Of a stretch of DNA of 5,399 bases, positions 1 through 5,399 are shown piece by piece (the first letter of the stretch is position 1; each line of letters opens with the position of its first letter). Origin of the DNA: Methylobacterium sp. (GTDB lineage Bacteria > Pseudomonadota > Alphaproteobacteria > Rhizobiales > Beijerinckiaceae); NCBI GenBank assembly GCA_020252865.1, contig JADCCH010000190.1, positions 1-5,399 on the forward strand, read 5' to 3'. The position numbers and the translations under genes were made by a program. The notes under the pieces are model-generated. The model saw only the letters and a list, made by a program, of their open reading frames with translations. It did no database searches and was not told where the DNA came from.

Positions 1-2252
1 AGCGTGCCGCGCTCGATCAGCACGGTCGCAACCGGACCGCGGCCGCGATCGAGCTTCGCCTCGATGACCGTGCCTTCGGCGGCACGCTCGGGATTGGCCT
101 TGAGATCGAGCACTTCGGCCTGCAGCTGGATGGTCTCGAGCAGCTTTTCGAGATTGGTTCCGGCCTTGGCCGAAACCTCGATCTCGAGCGTTTCGCCGCC
201 CATGCTCTCCACCTGCACATCGTGCTGGAGCAGCTCGGTGCGCACGCGCTCGGGCTTGGCTTCCGGCTTGTCGATCTTGTTGATCGCCACGATCATCGGC
301 ACCTTCGCCGCCTTGGCGTGGTTGATGGCCTCGATCGTCTGCGGCATCACGCCGTCATCCGCCGCCACCACCAGCACCACGATATCCGTGACACGGGCGC
401 CGCGGGCGCGCATCGCCGTGAAGGCCGCGTGGCCCGGCGTGTCGATGAAGGTGATCTTGCCGCCGAGCGGGCTCGTGACCTGATAGGCGCCGATATGCTG
501 GGTGATGCCGCCGGCCTCGCCCTTCACCACATTGGTCTTGCGGATCGCGTCCAGCAGCGAGGTCTTGCCGTGGTCGACATGGCCCATGATGGTGACAACC
601 GGCGGACGGGAGACCTGATCCCCTGTCTCGTCGGCTTCGCCGAAGAGGCCTTCTTCCACGTCCGCATCGGAGACGCGCTTCACCGTGTGGCCCATTTCCT
701 CCGCCACGAGCTGCGCGGTATCCGCGTCGATCGTGTCGGTGATCTTGTGCATCTGGCCCATCTTCATGAGCAGGCGGATCACATCCACGCCGCGCTCCGA
801 CATGCGGTTCGCGAGTTCCTGGATGGTGATCGTCTCGGGCAGCACGACCTCACGGACGATTTTCTCGCGCGATTCGTTGCTCTGATGGCCCTTCATGCGC
901 TGCACGCGGCGCTTGAACGCCGCGACGGAACGCTGGCGCTCGTCCTCATCCGAGGTGACGGACGAAATGGTGAGGCGACCGCGCGCCTTTTCCATGCCGG
1001 GCTTCGGCTTCTCGGCCCGACCCGGGGCGGGGAGCTTCACATTCGCCTTGCGGGGCGCATCCTCGTCGTCGAAATCCGCCGGCTTGCGCGGGGGGGCCGC
1101 ACCGGGCTGGCGCTGCGGACGGATATCGCCGAATTCCGGGCTGACCGCAGGAGGGGCGCCGCCGCCGAGACGCGGACCACCCGGACCACGGGCCGAGAGC
1201 CCGCCGGCCGGCCCCTGGCCGGGCCGCGGGCCGAAGCCGAGGCGCACCGTGCCCTGCGGACGATCCCCATCGCGGCGGGGCGCACCCTCGCCACGCGGAC
1301 CATCGAAGCGGCGCGGCGCACCACCCTCGCGGTTGAAGCCACCGCCTTCGCGCGGCGCGCCCTCGCCGCGGGGGCGGAACCCGCCGCCTTCACGATTGAA
1401 ACCACCGCCCTCGCGCGGCGCGCCTTCGCGCGGGCGAAAACCACCGCCCTCGCGATTAAAACCGCCCCCTTCACGCGGCGCACCCCCTTCACGCGGGCGG
1501 AAACCACCCTCGCGCGGGGCACCGCGATCACCCCCTTCGCGACGCGGACCATCGCCGCGCGGCGCATTGCCTTCGCCGGAGCGGTTGAAATTCTTGCCAT
1601 CGAGACGCGGCGGGCGCTGCCCGAAATCGCGCTGGGGCGAATCGTAGCGCGGGCGATCCGTTTGCGACGGCGCAGGACGCTGGGCCTGTAGCGCGGGCGC
1701 GGGCACCACGGGCTTGGCAGGAACGGGGGCAGGAGCGGGTGCTGGCGCAATAGGGGCGGGCTGCTGAGGCTGGGCGCGCGGCGCTTCCGGCGCGGAGGCA
1801 GCGGCGGCGGCCTTCTGGGCAGCGGCTTCCTGCTCGCGGCGGCGCGCCTCGGCGGCGGCATGCTCCTCGCGCTCGCGGCGCTCCTGCTCCTGGCGACGAC
1901 GCTCTTCCTCCTCGCGGCGGCGAGCCTCGGCGAGAACCTGGGCGCGACGATCGGCCTCGGCATTGGTGAGGTTGCTCTGGGCCTCTGGCGCGCGGGGCGC
2001 CGGCGCTTCCTGCACGGGCGGGCGCGGCGGCGGCGGAACCGGCTGGGCCTTGGTTTCCGTGAAAACGGGCTTTCCGGGGCGCGCCTCGACCGGGCCGGGA
2101 CGGCGCTTCACCGTCTCGACGACGACCGGGTTCGTACGGCCATGCGAGAAACTCTGCTTGACGATGCCCGTCTCGATCGGACGCTTCAGCGAAAGGGTCT
2201 TGCCCCCGCCGACCGTCAGCTTCTTGTCGCCCGTGTCGTTGTTGTCCGCCAT
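1..2252 (-). CDS. infB: Translation initiation factor IF-2, 3' part cut off by window edge
   Basis: IF2 is the GTPase that brings formyl-methionyl initiator tRNA to the ribosome and promotes subunit joining. The window holds about 750 codons from the ATG at 2252-2250. The start begins [14 protein letters not shown] and is followed by the IF2-associated N-terminal motif KQSFSHGR (32-39) and VVVETVKRR. Next come an Arg/Glu/Gln-rich probable coiled coil (about 97-147), an Ala/Pro linker (about 160-192) and an Arg/Gly-rich region with tandem repeats (about 230-330). The IF2_N domain lies at about 469-522 ([20 protein letters not shown]). The GTPase domain has G1 GHVDHGKT (557-564), G3 DTPGH (604-608), G4 NKID (658-661) and G5 SAK (694-696), all intact. 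Domain II has begun ([26 protein letters not shown] is split by the edge after RGTL). G1 falls about 160 residues later than in E. coli IF2, so the N-terminal region is unusually long and the full protein may be near 1,050 residues. Confidence 0.98.
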   Translation of the reverse strand, partial: MADNNDTGDKKLTVGGGKTLSLKRPIETGIVKQSFSHGRTNPVVVETVKRRPGPVEARPGKPVFTETKAQPVPPPPRPPVQEAPAPRAPEAQSNLTNAEADRRAQVLAEARRREEEERRRQEQERREREEHAAAEARRREQEAAAQKAAAAASAPEAPRAQPQQPAPIAPAPAPAPVPAKPVVPAPALQAQRPAPSQTDRPRYDSPQRDFGQRPPRLDGKNFNRSGEGNAPRGDGPRREGGDRGAPREGGFRPREGGAPREGGGFNREGGGFRPREGAPREGGGFNREGGGFRPRGEGAPREGGGFNREGGAPRRFDGPRGEGAPRRDGDRPQGTVRLGFGPRPGQGPAGGLSARGPGGPRLGGGAPPAVSPEFGDIRPQRQPGAAPPRKPADFDDEDAPRKANVKLPAPGRAEKPKPGMEKARGRLTISSVTSDEDERQRSVAAFKRRVQRMKGHQSNESREKIVREVVLPETITIQELANRMSERGVDVIRLLMKMGQMHKITDTIDADTAQLVAEEMGHTVKRVSDADVEEGLFGEADETGDQVSRPPVVTIMGHVDHGKTSLLDAIRKTNVVKGEAGGITQHIGAYQVTSPLGGKITFIDTPGHAAFTAMRARGARVTDIVVLVVAADDGVMPQTIEAINHAKAAKVPMIVAINKIDKPEAKPERVRTELLQHDVQVESMGGETLEIEVSAKAGTNLEKLLETIQLQAEVLDLKANPERAAEGTVIEAKLDRGRGPVATVLIERGT
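1320..1520 (-). repeat. Tandem Arg/Gly-rich coding repeat within infB
   Basis: IF2 residues 245-311 are built from a repeat of the form [20 protein letters not shown]. The first copy is short ([13 protein letters not shown], from 1520). Two full copies follow, starting at 1481 (20 residues) and 1421 (21 residues, with one extra Gly), then a partial copy starting at 1358 ([13 protein letters not shown]). The spacing between full copies is 60 and 63 bases. Degenerate variants ([20 protein letters not shown]) continue to about 1260. The two full copies agree at all 18 alignable residues but differ by synonymous bases in 11 codons. The segment is likely disordered; its RxGGGF pattern resembles RGG boxes of RNA-binding proteins. 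Confidence 0.85.
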
Positions 2253-2258
2253 TCGTTT

Positions 2259-2270
2259 TCCGTCGTCCTC
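2259..2270 (-). promoter_or_regulatory. Weak ribosome binding region of infB
   Basis: Only modest Shine-Dalgarno matches precede the infB ATG: GAGGA (2270-2266) lies 13 bases upstream, which is too far for an ideal site, and GGA (2261-2259) lies six bases upstream. The start is fixed mainly by the conserved protein N-terminus. The contrast with the AGGAGG of nusA suggests that infB translation initiates less strongly or in another way, but this is inference. Confidence 0.45.
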
Positions 2271-2370
2271 ATAACCCGTTCCCGTCAGCCCGGCCGCACG
2301 ATCCTCGCACGAACCGGACCCGTGATGCTGGAGCGGCCCCATGCCGCCCTTACCACGTCCGAAAGACCCC

Positions 2371-2419
2371 GACACGGAACTCGCATCCGATCCGAGATCG
2401 GACGGGTGCGTTCCGCGTC
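2371..2419 (-). promoter_or_regulatory. Long predicted stem-loop in the ylxR-infB spacer
   Basis: In the transcript, the two bases after the T of the ylxR TGA already begin a long hairpin. The lower stem pairs GACGCGGAAC (2419-2410) with GTTCCGTGTC (2380-2371): ten pairs including one G-U wobble. A three-pair middle segment (GCA 2409-2407 with TGC 2385-2383) is followed by a perfect seven-pair upper stem, TCCGATC (2402-2396) with GATCGGA (2392-2386), closed by the loop TCG. A four-base bulge (CCCG) and a two-base bulge (GA) interrupt it. No U-run follows (the next bases are GGGGTCTTTCGG), so it is not a classical intrinsic terminator. It could be an RNase processing site, a stabilising 3' end or a leader element affecting infB. 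The rest of the 165-base spacer (2253-2370) shows no gene and no convincing promoter. Confidence 0.6.
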
Positions 2420-3113
2420 AGGATCGTGAAAAATCCAACGCCTCGGCAGGCACGGCGTCCGGGGCGGAGCCGCCCGGGGCAGCCGGGTCGCCAACCCGGA
2501 ATTCATCCAGTCGCCGCGCGCGGGCCAGAAAGGCCGAACTCGCTTCCTGCGACCTAAGCGCGGCATGTATCACATGTTCACGCCCCAAGGACAGCGCTAA
2601 TTCATCGGCCGCCAGCCCTTGAATCACGGGCGGATCAGCCCGGCCCGGCCCGCGACCACGCAGATACCCCTGGAGGCGTCGCCTTTCGGCCTCCGAGCCG
2701 TCCCGTGCCTGAACCAGCACGGCAATTGCGCCCTTCATGCCCTCGATCTTGTCGAAACCGGTCACGACCGCGCCGGCCTTGTTCGCGATCGCGAGCATCT
2801 GCAGCGCATCCTGCTTCAGGAGCCGCTCCACCTTCTCCGCGAGATCGCCCGGGCAGGTCACCTCGATTTTCAGCGCGCGGGCGAAGACCTTGCGGCGCAT
2901 GGCCTGCTCGACCGTCGCGCGGCTGTTCGAGACCCAGACCCCCCGCCCCGGAAGCTTGCTCCGGATATCCGGGACCACACTTCCATCCGGCCCTGCCACG
3001 AAGCGGATGAGCGCCGCCACCGGGCGAACCACTCGGGTCACCGCGCACATCCGCATCGTGGCGGCGCGATCCGCGTTCAGTGTTGCGGCAGGAGGAATGT
3101 CGGGTTCGGTCAC
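2418..3113 (-). CDS. YlxR (DUF448) / L7Ae-like RNA-binding fusion protein
   Basis: This is a 231-residue predicted cytoplasmic RNA-binding protein with two domains. The YlxR/DUF448 domain spans about residues 19-90. It has the family pattern RMC..TR (21-27), LIRFV (35-39), a Gly-Asp turn and LPGRGVWV (54-61). The L7Ae/L30e-like domain spans about 98-187, with LLKQDALQMLAIANKAGAVV, the FDKIEGMKG segment and the closing ELALSLGREHVIHAAL (171-186). The last 45 residues are low-complexity and unassigned. This domain pair is familiar from alphaproteobacteria, where it sits between nusA and infB; in Firmicutes the two domains are separate neighbouring genes (ylxR and ylxQ). Firmicute YlxR has been linked to RNase P (name RnpM), but whether that applies here is unknown. 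The start is GTG, overlapping the nusA TGA by four bases. A downstream ATG at residue 20 would nearly cut into the domain and is less likely. No symbol is given because the fusion has no settled name. Confidence 0.93.
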   Translation of the reverse strand: MTEPDIPPAATLNADRAATMRMCAVTRVVRPVAALIRFVAGPDGSVVPDIRSKLPGRGVWVSNSRATVEQAMRRKVFARALKIEVTCPGDLAEKVERLLKQDALQMLAIANKAGAVVTGFDKIEGMKGAIAVLVQARDGSEAERRRLQGYLRGRGPGRADPPVIQGLAADELALSLGREHVIHAALRSQEASSAFLARARRLDEFRVGDPAAPGGSAPDAVPAEALDFSRS

Positions 3114-4693
3114 GCCGTTTCCTGGGCCTCCTCAGCCAATTCATCCGCGGCCTCGACCCAGCCGGCCGCCACGCGCGCCGCCATGATGATCGCTTCGGCC
3201 TCGTCGCGGCTCACGCCGAGATCGGAGAGGAAACCGGGCTCGCGCACGGTTTCGCCACCCTTCTTTTCCGTCCAGCCGACGAGATCATCGGTCGCGCATC
3301 CCGCGAGATCCTCGAGGGACTTCACGTCATTCTCGCCGAAGGCCACGAGCATCGCCGAGGTAACGCCGGGAATGGTTCCGAGCTCATCCTCGACACCGAG
3401 CTCCCGGCGGCGGGCCTGCCGGGCCGCTTCCTGCTCTGCGAGGAAGGTCTGCGCGCGGCGCTGCAGTTCATCCGCCGTGTCCTCGTCGAAGCCCTCGATG
3501 TTCAACACATCCGAGCGATCGACATAGGCGATTTCCTCGATGGTTGCGAATCCTTCGGAGGCGAGAAGCTGGCCAACCATCTCGTCGACATTGAGCGCCT
3601 CGCAGAAAAGTTTCGAGCGCTCGAGGAATTCCTTCTGGCGACGCTCGCTCTCCTCGGCTTCCGTGAGGATGTCGATGGACCAGCCGGTGAGCTGGGAGGC
3701 GAGGCGCACGTTCTGGCCACGACGCCCGATGGCGAGCGAGAGCTGGTCATCCGGGACGACAACCTCGATGCGTTCGCTCTCCTCGTCGAGCACGACCTTT
3801 GCCACTTCCGCCGGCTGCAACGCGTTCACGATGAAGGTCGCGACATTGTCGGACCACGGAATGATATCCACGCGCTCGCCCTGCAGCTCCTGCACAACGG
3901 CCTGAACGCGCGAACCGCGCATGCCGACGCAGGCACCGACAGGATCAATGGAGGAATCACGGCTGATGACCGCGATTTTCGCGCGGGAGCCGGGATCACG
4001 CGCCACGGCCTTGATCTCGATGATGCCATCGTAGATTTCCGGCACTTCCTGCCCGAAGAGGCGGGCCATGAACATGGGATGCGTGCGGGAGAGGAAGATC
4101 TGCGGACCGCGCGCCTCGCGGCGGACATCATAGAGATAGGCGCGGATGCGATCGCCCGGGCGGAAAACCTCGCGGGGGATCAGCTCGTCGCGGCGGATGA
4201 TGCCTTCGCCCTTGCCGAGATCGACGATCACATTGCCATATTCCACGCGCTTCACGACGCCATTGAGGATATCGCCCACGCGATCCTTGAACTCGTCGAA
4301 CTGCTTGTCGCGCTCGGCCTCGCGCACCTTCTGCACGATGACCTGCTTGGCGCTCTGCGCGGAGATGCGGCCGAAATCGACGGGCGGCAGCGTGTCCGCG
4401 AAGATCGAGCCGATCTCGGCGGCCGGGTCGCGGCGCTTGGCGGTGGCGAGGTCGATCTCGCGCGAGGGATACTCGACATTTTCGACCACATGCATCAGCC
4501 GGGTCAGGCGGATTTCACCGGTCTTCGGGCTGATCTCGGCCTTGATGTCGGTCTCGGCGCCATAACGCTGCCGCGCGGCACGGGCATAGGCATCTTCCAG
4601 CGCACCCAGCACGATCGAGCGGTCGATCAGCTTCTCGCGGGCGACCGCATCGGCGATCTGCAGCAGCTCCAACCGGTTTGCGGAAATGGCCAT
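3110..4693 (-). CDS. nusA: Transcription termination/antitermination protein NusA
   Basis: NusA binds RNA polymerase and nascent RNA and controls pausing, intrinsic termination and antitermination. The protein has 527 residues, slightly longer than the E. coli protein of about 495. The RNA-polymerase-binding N-terminal domain covers about residues 1-130 (start [20 protein letters not shown]). An S1 domain follows at about 138-203 ([19 protein letters not shown]). KH1 is at about 232-282, with [18 protein letters not shown] and the loop GMRG at 257-260. KH2 is at about 311-345, with [18 protein letters not shown] and the GxxG loop GRRG at 323-326. The C-terminus has two helix-hairpin-helix-type repeats (about 365-420 and 435-512) and an acidic, alanine-rich end. 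The ATG is chosen because of the AGGAGG five bases upstream and the canonical N-terminus. The TGA overlaps the next gene's start by four bases (GTGA), implying translational coupling. No missing key motif is visible. Confidence 0.98.
   Translation of the reverse strand: MAISANRLELLQIADAVAREKLIDRSIVLGALEDAYARAARQRYGAETDIKAEISPKTGEIRLTRLMHVVENVEYPSREIDLATAKRRDPAAEIGSIFADTLPPVDFGRISAQSAKQVIVQKVREAERDKQFDEFKDRVGDILNGVVKRVEYGNVIVDLGKGEGIIRRDELIPREVFRPGDRIRAYLYDVRREARGPQIFLSRTHPMFMARLFGQEVPEIYDGIIEIKAVARDPGSRAKIAVISRDSSIDPVGACVGMRGSRVQAVVQELQGERVDIIPWSDNVATFIVNALQPAEVAKVVLDEESERIEVVVPDDQLSLAIGRRGQNVRLASQLTGWSIDILTEAEESERRQKEFLERSKLFCEALNVDEMVGQLLASEGFATIEEIAYVDRSDVLNIEGFDEDTADELQRRAQTFLAEQEAARQARRRELGVEDELGTIPGVTSAMLVAFGENDVKSLEDLAGCATDDLVGWTEKKGGETVREPGFLSDLGVSRDEAEAIIMAARVAAGWVEAADELAEEAQETA
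3120..3132 (-). promoter_or_regulatory. Ribosome binding region for the ylxR-L7Ae gene
   Basis: Within the last codons of nusA there is an AGGAGG (3132-3127) 13 bases before the GTG start, and a closer AGGA (3123-3120) six bases before it. The spacing of the second is ideal and supports the GTG at 3113-3111 as the start, together with the 4-base overlap with the nusA stop. Reinitiation by ribosomes finishing nusA is likely. Confidence 0.6.
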
Positions 4694-4696
4694 GGG

Positions 4697-4710
4697 TTCC
4701 TCCTGAGGAA
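4697..4710 (-). promoter_or_regulatory. nusA ribosome binding site inside a small inverted repeat
   Basis: A perfect AGGAGG Shine-Dalgarno (4704-4699) lies five bases before the nusA ATG and fixes that start. It sits within a self-complementary 14-mer, TTCCTC-AG-GAGGAA, in the 26-base rimP-nusA gap. Pairing would hide the Shine-Dalgarno, but the stem is short and the loop must open to about four bases, so a regulatory role is only a possibility. Confidence 0.8.
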
Positions 4711-4719
4711 TTGGTATTT

Positions 4720-5399
4720 TCAGCGCGATCGCTTCGGGTTGCGGGGATCGGGTTTGGGCCGCTGCTTCTGCGGGCGCGGGCCCGGCCGGTAGCGGTTGGG
4801 TTTTTCGGCTTTTTCGAGGGCCGCTTCTGTCTCCTCGCCTTCAAGGGCGCGGAGCGCGAGCTTCGTGCGATAGAGCGATTCGGCGATGACCTCATCCGTC
4901 AGCACGAGACGGGCCTCGCCGATTTCGCGGAGGGGAATGAGTGCGAATTTCGGGCTGTCCTCCGGCGCGTCCGGCAGGCCGATGCGGAGCGTTTCGCCCT
5001 CGACGCCTTCGAGCGGGCCGCGGAAGCGCTTCCGGCCGTTCAGCATCATCGCCATCTCGACCTTGGCCTCGAAGCCGGTCCAGCGCGCGAAATCGGAAAC
5101 GCGCACCAGCGGCCGATCGATGCCCGGCGATGATACTTCGAGGTTGTAGGCGCCTTGCACAGGCTCCTCGACATCGAGCAGCGGCGAGAGCGCCCTGCTC
5201 GTCGCCTCGCAATCCTCGACCGTGAAGGAGCCATCCGGGCGCTCGGCCATGATCTGCACGGTGCAGCCATTCTGAGCGGTGATCTTCACCCGCACGAGGC
5301 GATAGCCCAGGCTCTTCACGATCGGCTCCACCACGCGGGCCACGCGCGCAGCCGGGCCGCTCTCATGGATGAGACGTGGCTCGTCTAGATCAGCTTCAA
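4720..5399 (-). CDS. rimP: Ribosome maturation factor RimP, 5' end cut off by window edge
   Basis: RimP is a cytoplasmic factor needed for maturation of the 30S ribosomal subunit. The visible part is 225 residues, ending in TGA at 4722-4720. The N-terminal alpha/beta domain carries the family signature [14 protein letters not shown] (visible residues 84-97), preceded by QIMAERPDG and VEDCE. A second SH3-like domain follows (KRFRGPLEG through LVLTDEVI). The last 27 residues form a proline-rich tail with 11 Lys/Arg, longer and more basic than the core family needs. A GTG at 5343-5341 could be taken as the start, but the frame stays open upstream to the window edge and encodes [18 protein letters not shown], which resembles the N-terminus of rhizobial RimP and completes the first helix. 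The real start is therefore outside the window. rimP is the first visible gene of the operon, 26 bases before nusA. Identity is near certain; only the start is unresolved. Confidence 0.96.
   Translation of the reverse strand, partial: EADLDEPRLIHESGPAARVARVVEPIVKSLGYRLVRVKITAQNGCTVQIMAERPDGSFTVEDCEATSRALSPLLDVEEPVQGAYNLEVSSPGIDRPLVRVSDFARWTGFEAKVEMAMMLNGRKRFRGPLEGVEGETLRIGLPDAPEDSPKFALIPLREIGEARLVLTDEVIAESLYRTKLALRALEGEETEAALEKAEKPNRYRPGPRPQKQRPKPDPRNPKRSR

Noticed and set aside
1208..1222. Inverted repeat CCGGCC-CCT-GGCCGG
   Set aside because: It lies in the Gly/Pro-rich coding part of infB, where GGC and CCG codons readily give such palindromes, and it has no U-tract.
1320..1520. CRISPR array
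   Set aside because: The repeats are 60-63 bases apart with no unique spacers, continue the IF2 reading frame exactly, and differ at third codon positions.
895..1647. Plus-strand frame with repeated [19 protein letters not shown] units, resembling a proline-rich repeat protein
   Set aside because: The repeats are the complement of the Arg/Gly repeats of IF2; the IF2 frame explains them and is supported by conserved flanking domains.
222..1691. A 489-codon open frame on the plus strand, antisense to infB
   Set aside because: It is opposite conserved IF2 domains, including the intact GTPase motifs, and its composition is that of a shadow frame.
1037..1963. A 308-codon minus-strand frame rich in Arg, Ala and Pro
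   Set aside because: It is out of frame with infB within the low-complexity N-terminal coding region, so it is a shadow of that biased composition.
2371..2419. Intrinsic terminator after ylxR
   Set aside because: The stem is strong, but the following bases (GGGGTCTTTCGG) contain no U-run, and infB is expected to be co-transcribed; I kept it as a structured RNA element of unknown role.
2285..2566. A 93-codon minus-strand frame spanning the end of ylxR and the spacer
   Set aside because: It overlaps the ylxR-L7Ae coding end in another frame, matches no family I know, and has no clear ribosome binding site.
3080..4792. A 570-codon open frame on the plus strand, antisense to nusA
   Set aside because: It lies opposite a clear NusA gene and its translation is rich in Arg, His, Asp, Leu and Ala, as expected for the complement of a high-GC gene. 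It has no recognisable domain.

Overview
This window is an ordinary but informative piece of the conserved bacterial rimP-nusA-ylxR-infB operon (the nusA-infB operon). All four genes lie on the minus strand, so transcription runs from high to low coordinates. The high GC content, the RimP sequence (for example QIMAERPDG and SSPGIDRPL), the YlxR-L7Ae fusion protein and the long alphaproteobacterial-type IF2 N-terminus suggest an alphaproteobacterium, most likely in or near Hyphomicrobiales (Rhizobiales). That placement comes from remembered family resemblance, not from a search.

Layout in transcription order: rimP (5399 to 4720), whose true start lies beyond the right edge; a 26-base gap holding a strong Shine-Dalgarno; nusA (4693 to 3110); a 4-base GTGA overlap; a gene for a YlxR (DUF448) domain joined to an L7Ae-like RNA-binding domain (3113 to 2418); a 165-base spacer that begins with a long predicted hairpin; and infB (2252 to 1), which runs off the left edge inside domain II of IF2. 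I recognise no tRNA, rRNA, mobile element, CRISPR array or intrinsic terminator. Apart from the short gaps, the window is fully coding.

The genes link transcription to translation. RimP matures the 30S subunit, NusA modulates RNA polymerase pausing, termination and antitermination, the YlxR-L7Ae protein is a predicted RNA binder, and IF2 places initiator tRNA on the ribosome. The downstream genes usually found in this operon (rbfA, truB, rpsO, pnp) would lie beyond the left edge.

I see no undescribed multi-gene system. The points most worth a second look are the roughly 20-bp stem-loop directly after the ylxR stop codon, a tandem Arg/Gly-rich repeat in the IF2 N-terminal region whose units differ almost only at synonymous positions, a basic proline-rich tail on RimP, and a rimP start that is easily misplaced at an internal GTG.
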